A DNA stretch of 64,000 nt, from positions 47,106-111,105 of the forward strand of contig JNKJ01000024.1 in assembly GCA_000702025.1 (NCBI GenBank), in the 5' to 3' direction. The notes beneath the pieces are model-generated. The model was given only the letters and a program-made list of their open reading frames with translations, was not told the DNA's origin and made no database searches. Of the stretch, positions 1-9,264 are shown in pieces. Origin of the DNA: Blautia schinkii DSM 10518 (GTDB lineage Bacteria > Bacillota > Clostridia > Lachnospirales > Lachnospiraceae). Numbering within the stretch: position 1 is the first letter of the stretch; every line of letters begins with the position of its first letter. Made by a program: the position numbers and the translations under genes.

Positions 1-219
1 AATGGATACCGCATCAATTTCCTCTGATTCAAGCATGGTTTCAATGTCATTGTAGCCTGCGCACCCCAATTTTGAGGAAAGACGTTTTGCAGCTTCCTCA
101 TTCACATCACAGACTGCAGCCAACTGCGCATTTGGCAATTGATTGATGATATCTGCGTGCTTTTCCCCAAAATAACCGCAGCCCACCACTGCCATACGCA
201 GTACCTGTCCTTTGTTCAT
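1..219 (-). CDS. Gfo/Idh/MocA-family oxidoreductase, N-terminal part
   Basis: Only the first 73 codons lie in the window; the rest runs off the left edge. The protein begins with a Rossmann beta-alpha-beta unit carrying GxGxxG (GCGYFG, residues 13-18) and an acidic residue after strand two (AAVCDVN), the pattern of NAD(P)-dependent Gfo/Idh/MocA sugar and polyol dehydrogenases. A GGAG ribosome site sits just upstream of the ATG. It is divergent from the AraC regulator at 589, which is a likely controller of it. Family assignment is fairly safe from the N-terminus; the substrate cannot be read. Confidence 0.8.
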   Translation of the reverse strand, partial: MNKGQVLRMAVVGCGYFGEKHADIINQLPNAQLAAVCDVNEEAAKRLSSKLGCAGYNDIETMLESEEIDAVSI

Positions 220-588
220 AATACCTTCTCCTTTCTTGATCACAGTTGTTTGTCATCTCTGTAAATCCATCATATAAAAAACTGTAAGTTTTGTATTTGC
301 ATTTTTTTAAGAGGATGTTACACATATTTATTTGCTAATTTGATTATTATCCTCTTTTATTTTGCATTATTTATGAACTATGTATATTAAATCAGTTTAA
401 TCATTGTCTAATTTTCTTATTTTTTGTATAAATTGCTGACTTTCCACTGTTTTTTGACCCCCTTGATATAACACACTATTTTTGCTATAATTTGCAAAAT
501 TTATAAATGACAATTAGGAGCCCATATTTTACTCCTGATATCAGTACCTCATTTTTTTAATAAGGCAACTATAAAAAGGAGGATTCCT
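220..588. other. AT-rich divergent intergenic region
   Basis: This 369-bp stretch separates the leftward oxidoreductase from the rightward AraC gene and contains no convincing reading frame. It is very AT-rich and holds the promoter for the AraC gene (annotated separately). It presumably also carries a leftward promoter and regulator sites, but I see no clear operator repeat. Confidence 0.6.
463..491 (+). promoter_or_regulatory. Sigma-A type promoter for the AraC gene
   Basis: TTGATA at 463-468 and TATAAT at 486-491 are separated by exactly 17 bp, a near-consensus vegetative promoter. Transcription would start near 498, leaving a leader of about 90 nt before the GTG start at 589. Confidence 0.7.
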
Positions 589-1761
589 GTGATTCAAAAC
601 CTCAATCCTTTGACATTTTCAAAATACGGACAGATTTTTACAGCAAAAGAATATGCACAGATGAAGACAGAATCCTCTAAAACACGCCGATTCCTAAAAG
701 CATCCCCTCTCTTCTATACAGGAGAAAATCATCTGTTTCTGGATGTAGTGGAATTTCCAACAATCCTCATGATTATGTACGACCAGTGCGCCCTTACCGC
801 TCAGGATTACGATATCTATTTACTGGACAAACCAATCCGTCTGCAGCCAAGTGTTTATTTCCGCATTATCCCAATGCATGACTGCTGCTCTGTCGAATTT
901 TACCCGGCTTCGGTTCCACTGGACCAATATTTCTATGCGGTCCCTGACCATATAGCAGTAGAATATAAAATTGATGTGCCCAAAATTTATGTTGCCTTTT
1001 ACCAAGAAAAAGAAAAGGGATTTTACTTTAAAGGAGAACACCACCCCTGCTGGGAGCTTGCATATGTGGATATTGGGGAAATGTATAGTGTGGTCAATAA
1101 TCAGAAATCTATGGTGCGGCAGGGAGAACTCGTGTTTTATGGTCCTAATCAGCACCATATCCAATATGCTGGGAAGAATATTTCTGTCAACTTTTTCTCC
1201 ATGACCTTTGATTTGGATTTAGAAAAGGAATCTTCAAAATTTCTGCTCAATCAGAAATTTCAGATTTCCCGCTCTCACGCCGCCCTCCTGGATAAAATTA
1301 TCCGTGAATCAACAGACGCCGAGCTATATGCAGCAGATATGATGTGCTGTTATCTGAAGGAATTTATGATACTTCTGCTGCGCACACTGGACAGTCATCC
1401 CGGAATCCACATGCCGGACAGTACATTAAAGCAAAATTCCGAAGAAAATATGATTGAAGAGGTTTGTAATTATGTGGAGGAGAATATTTTTTCGCCTATC
1501 AGTGTAGCTGATATTGCCCAACATGTGAATCTGAGTGCTCCTTATCTCTCTTCCCTATTTCACAAGCGTAAGGGAGTGAGACTGATTGAGTATATCACTC
1601 ATAAGAAGTTAGAAAAGAGTAAAGAAATGATACGCAGCGGACAATATACCATCACCCAGATTGCTGAAATGCTGGGGTATTCCTCTCTGCACTATTTTTC
1701 CAGAGTATTTAAGGCAAACTACAATATTTCCCCGTCTGAGTATGCCAAGGCACTGCGTTAA
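589..1761 (+). CDS. AraC-family transcriptional regulator
   Basis: A 390-residue protein. The last 100 residues form the two-helix-turn-helix AraC DNA-binding domain: first HTH around VADIAQHVNLSAPYLSSLF, second around ITQIAEMLGYSSLHYFSRVF, ending with the usual SPSEYAKALR. The N-terminal ~280 residues look like a ligand-binding cupin-type domain (for example the MVRQGELVFYGPNQHH region). The start is GTG, chosen because AAGGAGG lies 6 to 7 bases upstream. It is divergent from a sugar/polyol dehydrogenase gene, so it probably activates carbohydrate genes to the left. The ligand is unknown. Confidence 0.88.
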   Translation: MIQNLNPLTFSKYGQIFTAKEYAQMKTESSKTRRFLKASPLFYTGENHLFLDVVEFPTILMIMYDQCALTAQDYDIYLLDKPIRLQPSVYFRIIPMHDCCSVEFYPASVPLDQYFYAVPDHIAVEYKIDVPKIYVAFYQEKEKGFYFKGEHHPCWELAYVDIGEMYSVVNNQKSMVRQGELVFYGPNQHHIQYAGKNISVNFFSMTFDLDLEKESSKFLLNQKFQISRSHAALLDKIIRESTDAELYAADMMCCYLKEFMILLLRTLDSHPGIHMPDSTLKQNSEENMIEEVCNYVEENIFSPISVADIAQHVNLSAPYLSSLFHKRKGVRLIEYITHKKLEKSKEMIRSGQYTITQIAEMLGYSSLHYFSRVFKANYNISPSEYAKALR

Positions 1762-1789
1762 AATTGTGCATCTCTCTGGTACAAAAAAA

Positions 1790-1834
1790 CAGGTATCCGC
1801 AATCCAAATAATCAGATTGCAGATACCTGTTTTT
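1790..1834. terminator. Bidirectional intrinsic terminator
   Basis: A 15-bp inverted repeat (1790-1804 with 1815-1829) has one internal mismatch, is preceded by a run of A and followed by a run of T. It can therefore end both the AraC transcript and the convergent superoxide-reductase-like transcript. Confidence 0.85.
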
Positions 1835-2222
1835 AGTCAATTTTTGTTTTCCAGAAGCCATGAAGGTTGCAGTACGCATAGGCAGCCACCGGTCTGTCAC
1901 CTTCCACAAGTGCAAAGCAGGCTTTCGGCTCGCTGTCTGCCTTAAGCTCCACATGCTGAAAGCCTTTTTCCGTCTCCAGGCAGATAAAGGTGATGCTGTG
2001 CTCTTCGGACATTGGGTGTGCGACACTTCCCACACTCACAGTGACCAGATTTCCTGTGTGCTCTGCAACCGGCAGATGCTTTTCTGTGGCGCCTTCGCTG
2101 GTATTCGGGGTAAGCTCCTTCAATTCCTTTCCGCAACAGGAAAAGCATGCCTGAGGTTTGGAATGGAGCACTTCGATGATTGTGTCAAAATCCTCACCTG
2201 CATAAAAACGTGGTTCGCTCAT
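1833..2222 (-). CDS. Desulfoferrodoxin-like superoxide reductase lacking centre I
   Basis: A 129-residue protein that would reduce superoxide to peroxide in the cytoplasm using a mononuclear iron site. The centre II ligands are all visible: H49 (EKHLPV), H69 and H75 (HPMSEEH), C118 and H121 (CNLHG). The N-terminal desulforedoxin domain is only half preserved: the CC pair (SCCGKEL, residues 29-30) remains, but the first CxxC, normally near residue 10, reads AGEDF. The rubredoxin-like centre I therefore should not form. The start at 2222 was chosen over an upstream in-frame ATG because GGAGG sits 6 bases before it. It is a single-gene transcript convergent with the AraC gene. Confidence 0.85.
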   Translation of the reverse strand: MSEPRFYAGEDFDTIIEVLHSKPQACFSCCGKELKELTPNTSEGATEKHLPVAEHTGNLVTVSVGSVAHPMSEEHSITFICLETEKGFQHVELKADSEPKACFALVEGDRPVAAYAYCNLHGFWKTKID

Positions 2223-2420
2223 ATTGAATCCTCCAGTCTTTTTGTGTTTTATATGAGCATAGCTTTCCCTATTCATTACAATTTATTTATATTTTCGTTT
2301 TTTTCTGCTTTCAGACTTTCAAATACTTTTTGCGCTATAGTCAAACTGTTGTCAGAAAGCTGCGAATCTGCTAATATATATACCAGTAACCCGGCTAAAC
2401 AAAAGATAATGGGGGCAATC

Positions 2421-4049
2421 ATGTATAAGGTATTAATAGTTGACGATGAGATCTATGTGGTAGCTTTAATCCAAAAACTAATTGATTGGGAAAAGTTCGA
2501 TATGCGTGTAGAAGCTACGGCAAATGATGGGATTACGGCTCTGGAGCTGGTCAAGGAGATAAAACCGGATCTCGTGATCGTGGATGTGCGTATGCCTGGA
2601 TATGACGGTATATCCTTTATGGATAAGGTCAGAGAATTTAATGAGAACGTAAGATTTATTGTAATCAGCGGACATAAACAGTTTGACTATGCCCGCGGGG
2701 CCATGCGCAATAATGTAGAGGATTATCTTTTAAAGCCTATCAATAAGGAAGAATTAGAGAGTGTCATTGGCCAGGTCCATGATAAATTAATCATGAACCA
2801 GAAAAAGGAAACCCATATCAAAGAGATGAAAGAAGAATTGGACACAAGCAAAAGACGTATCCGCGAATCCTTGATCAAAGAACTGCAAAGGGAAGGCAGT
2901 GAAGAGTTTTCACTTAGTTTGGATAAGCTTAACGAGCATTACCTGGTAAACCTGCAGGAAGGGAACTATCAGATGTGCATGTTAATCTTGGATGCACCTG
3001 TGAAATTTGACACTTCTGCAGACAGGGATTTGTTATTTTATAAGATTCAGGACAGACTTGCAGGGGAACTAAGGAGATTTTGTCTTGAGGTTATTGATAT
3101 GGAGCAGGAAAATATCATCTTCTATCTCCTTAACTACAAAAATGGAACCCAGGAAAAAATCAGCAGCATGCTGCATCAATTGATGCGTGAATACCGGGGG
3201 CAGATTCAGAAGTTCGGGCAGGTCAGTCTTACCGTTTGTACCGGGACTGTATATGAAAGCTTTGACCAACTTGGCAGCGCCATCCCCGAGCTGTGCCGTC
3301 TGGCGGCGTCTCGGTGTGCATTAAGCGAATTGAGAGTTATAGAACCCGGTGATATAAAAACCGAAGGAAATATTCTTCCCGCAATCTGGGAGTTTGGTGA
3401 AGAAAAACTGCGAAAAGCGTTGACAGAACTAAATGTTGAGGAGTTGTTACATTGCATTCGGGAAATGTTTTCCAGGGCATTCTACGGGATTGAGGAAGAC
3501 TCCCTTCTTTATTACAGACTGTATCTGGAGCTTTGTGCAGAGATATATAACTATTTTTCTAATATAGGAATGCTTCAGGAAAGTGAGAAAGAATTTAATC
3601 AGCGCATGTCTAAATGTTTCCTGCAGACATCAAACGTAAGATTATATGGAAAACTTCTGTGCGATGAGGTCCAACGTCTGATTAATGAGAATCAGCTGTC
3701 TGAAGTCAGCCAGGCAACTCCTACGATTCGTATTGTAAAAAGGTACATTACAGAGCACTATATGGAGGAAATCTCACTAAGCACAGCGGCACAAGTCGTA
3801 AATTTATCACCTGTTTACTTAAGCCGTCTTTTTAAAAAGGAGGAAGGCATCAATTTTCTTGATTATGTAAACCAATACAGGATTGAAGTCGCAAAAAAAT
3901 TCTTAAGCGATATCAATTATAATGTTCTGGAAGCAGCCGATCTTTCTGGTTTTAAAAACACACGGTATTTTTCAAAAATATTTAAAAAAGCAGTGGGAAT
4001 CACTCCATCAGAATACAGGAAACGTCATCTTGGGAAAGAGAGAGGTTAG
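2421..4049 (+). CDS. YesN-type response regulator (REC + AraC HTH)
   Basis: A 542-residue two-component regulator. Residues 1-120 are a receiver domain with acidic pair D8/D9, phospho-acceptor D55 (VIVDVRMPG) and the conserved K in LLKPI. The middle 300 residues are a variable helical region. The last 100 residues are an AraC-type double HTH (ISLSTAAQVVNLSPVYLSRL, then NVLEAADLSGFKNTRYFSKI). The reading frame stays open far upstream, but the receiver domain starts at this ATG; another ATG four codons upstream is possible. The kinase gene begins 9 bp after its stop, so the two are co-transcribed. By analogy with other YesN proteins it probably activates the importer operon at 6769. Confidence 0.88.
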   Translation: MYKVLIVDDEIYVVALIQKLIDWEKFDMRVEATANDGITALELVKEIKPDLVIVDVRMPGYDGISFMDKVREFNENVRFIVISGHKQFDYARGAMRNNVEDYLLKPINKEELESVIGQVHDKLIMNQKKETHIKEMKEELDTSKRRIRESLIKELQREGSEEFSLSLDKLNEHYLVNLQEGNYQMCMLILDAPVKFDTSADRDLLFYKIQDRLAGELRRFCLEVIDMEQENIIFYLLNYKNGTQEKISSMLHQLMREYRGQIQKFGQVSLTVCTGTVYESFDQLGSAIPELCRLAASRCALSELRVIEPGDIKTEGNILPAIWEFGEEKLRKALTELNVEELLHCIREMFSRAFYGIEEDSLLYYRLYLELCAEIYNYFSNIGMLQESEKEFNQRMSKCFLQTSNVRLYGKLLCDEVQRLINENQLSEVSQATPTIRIVKRYITEHYMEEISLSTAAQVVNLSPVYLSRLFKKEEGINFLDYVNQYRIEVAKKFLSDINYNVLEAADLSGFKNTRYFSKIFKKAVGITPSEYRKRHLGKERG

Positions 4050-4058
4050 GGTGGTTTT

Positions 4059-5126
4059 ATGAGACAAAGGAGGTTTTCCGGAAAACTTTCAGGTAACCGT
4101 GTGGCTCTGGTTCTGCTTGGGAATCTGGTTGTAATAGCTTGTGTATATTTATTTTTCGGATGGATTTTAGGGGTACGCAGGGCGGATATGGCAAATAGTA
4201 TTCCCTCGGGTTGTTTTACATACCGTGAAGCAGCACTGTGTCTTGTTTTTTCGGCAATCATCAATGGCGTGGCTAATTATAAGCTTATCATCCGTCCTCT
4301 ATGGGATGTCGAAGAATCTGTACGCAGTTACCAAGATATTCTGGTCGATGACGAGTTCTTTGCTGTCCCCAAGGAATTGGAAAGCGGCGATATTAAGACC
4401 GCAATCCAGTATCTTCTGAAGCAGCAGAAACTTGCCCATGAAAAAGAAAGAATTGAGGAAAAGCAAAGGAAACGCACAGAATTATATGCTCTACAAACCC
4501 AGATTGACCCACACTTTTTATATAACGCTCTTGATTCTATACGAGGTTATGCTCTTCTCCATGATATGGAGGAGATTTCCGATATTACAGAGGCTTTGTC
4601 CAGGGTATTTCGAAACATGATTTCAGACAAGCATGAACTCCTTCCCCTTCGACAGGAGGCTGATAATATCAGGAATTATATGAAAATCCAGCAGTTTCGG
4701 TTCAACAATAAATTCTCTTATAGTTGTGAGATTGGAGAAGAGCTTCTGGATAAATACATGATTCCACGAATGGTACTGCAGCCCTTGGTAGAAAACGCAA
4801 TCATGCATGGCCTGGAACGGAAAATGGAAGGTGGATGGGTGAAAGTGCGGGCCTATACCACAGAAAGAAGATTTGTCCTGACCGTCACGGACAATGGTGT
4901 TGGTATCAGCGAAGAACGTCAGGCATTCCTCAACGAGGCTATGACCCAGGAACCTAGAAGGTATGAGATGAATGTTGATTCCAATCATGTGGGAATCGCC
5001 CTCATTAATATCAACCGCAGGATTAAGTTGAATTTTGGCAAGCAGTATGGTATCTCTCTCTCCAGCACACCCAATGTAAGAACCACCACCGAAGTGGTGC
5101 TGCCACTTTTACTGAACAAAAAATAG
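4059..5126 (+). CDS. YesM-type sensor histidine kinase, short sensor
   Basis: A 355-residue membrane histidine kinase. Two transmembrane segments (about 15-37 and 57-73) are separated by under 20 residues, so there is no extracellular ligand domain of the kind usual in YesM proteins. A short coiled linker leads to the His_kinase domain with H152 in QTQIDPHFLYNAL, N-box VLQPLVENAIMHG and G-box TVTDNGVGIS. It sits between its response regulator and a degenerate ABC ATPase gene, 9 bp from each, which suggests that the signal reaches it through a partner protein. Substrate sensing is inferred only. Confidence 0.88.
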   Translation: MRQRRFSGKLSGNRVALVLLGNLVVIACVYLFFGWILGVRRADMANSIPSGCFTYREAALCLVFSAIINGVANYKLIIRPLWDVEESVRSYQDILVDDEFFAVPKELESGDIKTAIQYLLKQQKLAHEKERIEEKQRKRTELYALQTQIDPHFLYNALDSIRGYALLHDMEEISDITEALSRVFRNMISDKHELLPLRQEADNIRNYMKIQQFRFNNKFSYSCEIGEELLDKYMIPRMVLQPLVENAIMHGLERKMEGGWVKVRAYTTERRFVLTVTDNGVGISEERQAFLNEAMTQEPRRYEMNVDSNHVGIALININRRIKLNFGKQYGISLSSTPNVRTTTEVVLPLLLNKK

Positions 5127-5135
5127 GGGACACAA

Positions 5136-6587
5136 ATGAAAAAAGAACTTCTTCGAATGCAGAAAATAAAGTTTTCTCAAAACAGTATAGACTTTGTGGA
5201 AAACGGATGTTTCCATGTATTTAAAAGCGAAACCGTCGGACTTGTAGGACGGAACCATTCAGGGAAAAGCACCCTTCTGGGGGCAGCTACCGGTGAATTC
5301 CCCTGCCAGGAAGGTGATATTTGGGTTAATGAGCAGCGGAAACAGATAACCTCTATAGAAGATGCAAGAAAAGCGGGAATATTTCTAATCAAAGACGGCA
5401 GCTCCCTGATTTCAGAATTCACTATCCGTAATACAATGAAACTCAATTTTGCTTTTGTAAAAAAACGTGAACATTATAGCCAATATATGAAGAAATGCAG
5501 AGAAACTCTGCGTATGCTTGACGTGCAAGAAGATACAGATACACGAATACGCGACTTGAATTTCCATAAAAGAGTGCTTATAGAAATCGCACAGGCCCTT
5601 GTGTGTGACGCTTCTATACTTGTATTTGATAATGTAATCAGTATGTTGTCCAGACCGGCCTGTGAACAAATGGAAAATATTTTTCGCATGTTTAAGGTGC
5701 GGGGAGGAAGTGTCATTCTCATTGAAAGTCAGGCAGAAGGTATTTTGAAATATTCGGACAGATTGTGTGTCATGCGCAAAGGCAGAGTTGTGGGTGAACT
5801 GGAAAAAGGGGAAATGGAAAGAGATTTAATACTTTCCCTTATGGATGGAGAGCGTTTTGTACCGAAGTTAGCAGCTTTTCAGTTATCCGACCATATAACA
5901 AGGGGACGGGAAATACTTGCTTTTCACAACGTATACTCGGCAGATCATGTACTAAAGGGATTGAATTTTAAATTATATTCCAATGAAGTTTTGGGAATTT
6001 GGAACAGGAACCGCCATTCAGGAAAAGCAATCCTTGATGTGCTGGGAGGGGAAAAAGGCATATTATCTGGAAGTATTTCCATTGATGGGGTGGCTTTTGA
6101 GGGGCAAGAAGGAATCAGTAACAAGAATATAGGGTTATATTTAATTCCTGAGGAAGATGAGCTTTGCACAAATATGAATTTGGAAGAAAATATCAGTCTT
6201 TCCTCACTAAAGAAAAATTCTTATAAGGGATTTGTAAAAAAAGAAGGGGAACTCAGATATCTGGTACATAATTTGACCAGCGAATATATGGCAGGGAACG
6301 GATACCGAATCTTTCCCAATCAGGTAGTTCCCGATAATGTGCTCATACAGAAAAAAACTGCACTTTGCAGAGCCATAGCCGGAGATGCAAGGATTCTTGT
6401 ATATAACAATCCTTATTTGAAAATGGATTACCGGGAACGGGAAATATTCAGCCAGGATATCTTAAAGACTCATAAAAAACAAATAGCCCAATTGATCATC
6501 TCAGCACAGCTGGAATGTCTGTATCCTGTATGCAGCCGCATTATTAGGCTGGATGAAGGAAAAATCACGGAAGTAATCAGAAAGTAA
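5136..6587 (+). CDS. Degenerate tandem ABC ATPase (RbsA/MglA-like), likely regulatory
   Basis: A 483-residue protein with the two-NBD layout of sugar-importer ATPases but eroded catalytic sites. The first Walker A is intact (GRNHSGKST, 38-46), yet the signature LSGGQ is replaced around residues 141-147 (LNFHKRV) and Walker B reads ILVFDN, lacking the catalytic Glu. The second NBD has a weak P-loop (NRHSGKAI), no LSGGQ, and a Walker B region reading ILVYNNP. It follows the kinase by 9 bp and ends at a terminator, so it belongs to the two-component operon, while a complete ATPase of the same type is encoded next door. I infer a nucleotide-binding or docking role in signalling rather than transport. 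Confidence 0.72.
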   Translation: MKKELLRMQKIKFSQNSIDFVENGCFHVFKSETVGLVGRNHSGKSTLLGAATGEFPCQEGDIWVNEQRKQITSIEDARKAGIFLIKDGSSLISEFTIRNTMKLNFAFVKKREHYSQYMKKCRETLRMLDVQEDTDTRIRDLNFHKRVLIEIAQALVCDASILVFDNVISMLSRPACEQMENIFRMFKVRGGSVILIESQAEGILKYSDRLCVMRKGRVVGELEKGEMERDLILSLMDGERFVPKLAAFQLSDHITRGREILAFHNVYSADHVLKGLNFKLYSNEVLGIWNRNRHSGKAILDVLGGEKGILSGSISIDGVAFEGQEGISNKNIGLYLIPEEDELCTNMNLEENISLSSLKKNSYKGFVKKEGELRYLVHNLTSEYMAGNGYRIFPNQVVPDNVLIQKKTALCRAIAGDARILVYNNPYLKMDYREREIFSQDILKTHKKQIAQLIISAQLECLYPVCSRIIRLDEGKITEVIRK

Positions 6588-6627
6588 ACAGATACCGGAA
6601 ATAGTCATGACCGGTATCTGTTTTTTT
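6588..6627 (+). terminator. Intrinsic terminator after the regulatory cassette
   Basis: An 11-bp perfect stem (6588-6598 with 6611-6621) is followed by seven T. It separates the regulator/kinase/degenerate-ATPase operon from the transporter operon, which therefore needs its own promoter in 6630-6760. I could not identify a strong one there, in keeping with activator dependence. Confidence 0.88.
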
Positions 6628-6768
6628 GTACAGAAATACTTATATCGTGTCCAAAATCAAAATTAATTGGTTGAAAATGTGCACATATTGTCAAAAATAG
6701 TACATGGTTTTGGTAAAAGTGATGCGATACAATACATACAACGACAGAACAGAGAAAGGAGTAAAAAA

Positions 6769-8256
6769 ATGATTGGTGATACAATTTTAAAGTTGAATCA
6801 CGTCACTAAATTGTATCCTGGAGTAGTAGCGTTGGATGATATGAACATGGAGTTCAGGGAAGGCGAAGTCCATGCAATTGTAGGCGAAAACGGAGCGGGA
6901 AAATCCACTATGATCAAGACGATTTCCGGCGCCATCGAACCGACCCAAGGTACTATTGAAATTTCCGGGGAAGTTTTCCATAAGCTGACGCCGAAACTTT
7001 CAAGAGAAAAAGGGGTGGCAGTCATCTATCAGGAATTCACTCTGGTTCCGGTACTTTCAGCGGCAGACAATATCTTCATGGGTGAATACATGATGAATGG
7101 TATGGTCCTTGACCGGAAGGGTATGGAGGCAAAAGCGCGGGAGTTGTTTGAGCGTCTGCATGTCAACATAGATCCACGTGCCAAGGTAGCAGATTTAACC
7201 ACAGGCTTCCAACAGATTGTCGAAATCGCCAAGGCTGTTTCCAAGGATGCCAAAATCCTTATCATGGATGAGCCGTCCGCTCCTTTAACCATATCTGAAG
7301 TTGAAGCTATGTACGAAATTGTGGACAGGCTCAAATCGGAAGGTGTTACCATCCTGTATATCTCCCACAGAATGGAAGAAATTTTCCGGCTGTCCGACCG
7401 GGTTTCAATTATAAGAGACGGAAAATATATCACGACAGTCAATACTGCGGATACCAATAAGCAGGAATTGATCAAACTTATGGTAGGGCGGGAACTCAAT
7501 GAATCCTATCCAGAGCGGCAAAAAGAGGCAAAAGAAACAATCCTTAAGCTGGATAAGGTAAGCGGTAATGGAGTAAAAGACATCAGTCTTGAGTTAAAAA
7601 AAGGCGAAATCCTAGGCCTTGGCGGCCTGGTAGGTGCAGGGCGGACAGAATTGGCGCAGCTTATATTCGGTAGTGAAAAAATCACTTCAGGTGAAATCAT
7701 TTATAAAGGTAGGCCCCTTAAAATAAAAAACTGCCAGCAGGCTATCGAAGCAGGAATAGCTATGATCCCAGAAGACAGAAAACAGCATGGAGTCGTTCTG
7801 GATATGTCCATCATAGAGAATACTACAATGCCCTGCCTGAAACGTATTTCAAAATATTCTGTCATTAATCCTAAAAAAGAAGAAGATGTGACGGAAAGTT
7901 ATAAAAAAAGTCTCCTGATTAAAACCCCCACGATCCGGCAGCTTGTAAAAAACCTAAGTGGAGGAAATCAACAAAAGGTAGTCCTTGCTAAGTGGCTTGC
8001 AATGAATCCAGAGGTTATCATATTTGACGAACCTACAAGGGGTATAGATGTGGGGGCCAAACAGGAAATCTATGACATAATGAATCAACTGGCAGACGAG
8101 GGCAAAGCAATTATCATGATATCCTCAGATATGGAGGAATTGATAGGTATGTCCGACAGAGTCGTGGTTCTGTGTAAAGGACGGCTGGCAGGAAGTTTGA
8201 GTAAAGAAGAAATCTCCCAGGAATCTATATTAATGAAAGCGGCAGGTGCAGAATAA
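6769..8256 (+). CDS. Sugar/polyol ABC importer ATPase (RbsA/MglA type)
   Basis: A 495-residue tandem ATPase energising a carbohydrate importer at the membrane. NBD1 has Walker A GENGAGKST (39-47), a modified signature LTTGFQQ and Walker B ILIMDEPSAPLT. NBD2 has the weaker P-loop GLVGAGRTE usual for this family, then a perfect LSGGNQQK signature and IIFDEPTRGIDVG. The ATG at 6769 is preceded by AAAGGAG; an upstream in-frame start at 6667 is rejected because the family N-terminus begins here. The permease ATG follows the stop codon directly. Confidence 0.92.
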   Translation: MIGDTILKLNHVTKLYPGVVALDDMNMEFREGEVHAIVGENGAGKSTMIKTISGAIEPTQGTIEISGEVFHKLTPKLSREKGVAVIYQEFTLVPVLSAADNIFMGEYMMNGMVLDRKGMEAKARELFERLHVNIDPRAKVADLTTGFQQIVEIAKAVSKDAKILIMDEPSAPLTISEVEAMYEIVDRLKSEGVTILYISHRMEEIFRLSDRVSIIRDGKYITTVNTADTNKQELIKLMVGRELNESYPERQKEAKETILKLDKVSGNGVKDISLELKKGEILGLGGLVGAGRTELAQLIFGSEKITSGEIIYKGRPLKIKNCQQAIEAGIAMIPEDRKQHGVVLDMSIIENTTMPCLKRISKYSVINPKKEEDVTESYKKSLLIKTPTIRQLVKNLSGGNQQKVVLAKWLAMNPEVIIFDEPTRGIDVGAKQEIYDIMNQLADEGKAIIMISSDMEELIGMSDRVVVLCKGRLAGSLSKEEISQESILMKAAGAE

Positions 8257-9234
8257 ATGAAAAAGATTGTGAAAAGCAAAGAATTTGCAGTATCTATGGT
8301 TCTATTAGCCTTAATCGTGTTTTTCAGCATTGTGTCACCACAATTTATGCAGGCGAAAAACTTCTTTAATATTGCCAAGCAGATTGCCACTGTAGGAATC
8401 TGTTCTGTAGGTTTCAGCTTCGTGCTGATCACAGGCGGTATCGATTTATCTGTAGGCTATCAGATATCTCTTGATATTGTAGTTACAGCAGTTTTAATGA
8501 ATTCTTTTGGCGTTCATTGGGTATTAGCCTGCATCATAGGGATGGTTATGGGCACAGCCATTGGTCTGATCAACGGTTTGATTATTGTGGAAACGCACGT
8601 AGCGCCACTTATCGTAACCTTATCAATGATGACAATCCTGAAAGGTGTGAGCTATTTAATAACAAACGGCCTTGCAATTTTCAAGTTTAACGAAACCTTT
8701 GTTAAGCTTGGACAGGGAACAATCGCTGAGATTGTCCCAATCTCTTTAGTGTTCCTCTTGGTTATCGTGATTGTGGGTGTGTTCATTCTCAATAAAACAA
8801 TTTATGGCCGCTATTTCTACGCTATAGGAAATAATGTGGAGGCGGCAAAGCTATCTGGTGTGAATGTAAAACGCGTCCAGCTGCTGGCTTATGGTTTATG
8901 TGGTTTTTTCACCTCTATCGGCGCCATTCTCATGCTCGCCAGACTTAATTCAGCCCAGTCATCCACAGGTGACGGATACGAGTTCAGTTGTCTGACAGCA
9001 TGTGTTGTAGGCGGCGTCAGCTCCAACGGAGGTAAAGGAACAGTGCTTGGAGCTATCATCGGATGTCTGATCGTAGGTGTACTGGAAAACGGATTGGCTA
9101 TCATGAATGTCAATGAATATGTGCAGGAAGTTATCAAGGGTCTGGTTCTTCTCCTGGCAGTGGTATACGATACCATGTCCCTGAGAAAGAATGAAAAGGT
9201 TAAAAAGATCAAATCCATCAATGCAGAAAATTAA
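8257..9234 (+). CDS. Sugar/polyol ABC importer permease (RbsC type)
   Basis: A 325-residue, strongly hydrophobic protein with eight or more predicted membrane segments and the family hallmarks GGIDLSVG near residue 65, the RYFYAIGNNVEAAKLSG loop that contacts the ATPase, and a late GG-rich segment (VVGGVSSNGGKGTVLG). It is translated from an ATG abutting the ATPase stop codon, so the two are coupled. It forms the membrane channel of the importer with the binding protein encoded 30 bp downstream. Confidence 0.92.
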   Translation: MKKIVKSKEFAVSMVLLALIVFFSIVSPQFMQAKNFFNIAKQIATVGICSVGFSFVLITGGIDLSVGYQISLDIVVTAVLMNSFGVHWVLACIIGMVMGTAIGLINGLIIVETHVAPLIVTLSMMTILKGVSYLITNGLAIFKFNETFVKLGQGTIAEIVPISLVFLLVIVIVGVFILNKTIYGRYFYAIGNNVEAAKLSGVNVKRVQLLAYGLCGFFTSIGAILMLARLNSAQSSTGDGYEFSCLTACVVGGVSSNGGKGTVLGAIIGCLIVGVLENGLAIMNVNEYVQEVIKGLVLLLAVVYDTMSLRKNEKVKKIKSINAEN

Positions 9235-9264
9235 AAAAATAAAATAAAAAGTGAGGTAAAGGTT

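Noticed and set aside
1860..2420. Long upstream extension of the response-regulator frame
   Set aside because: It is antisense to the superoxide-reductase-like gene and has no response-regulator homology; the receiver domain begins at 2421.
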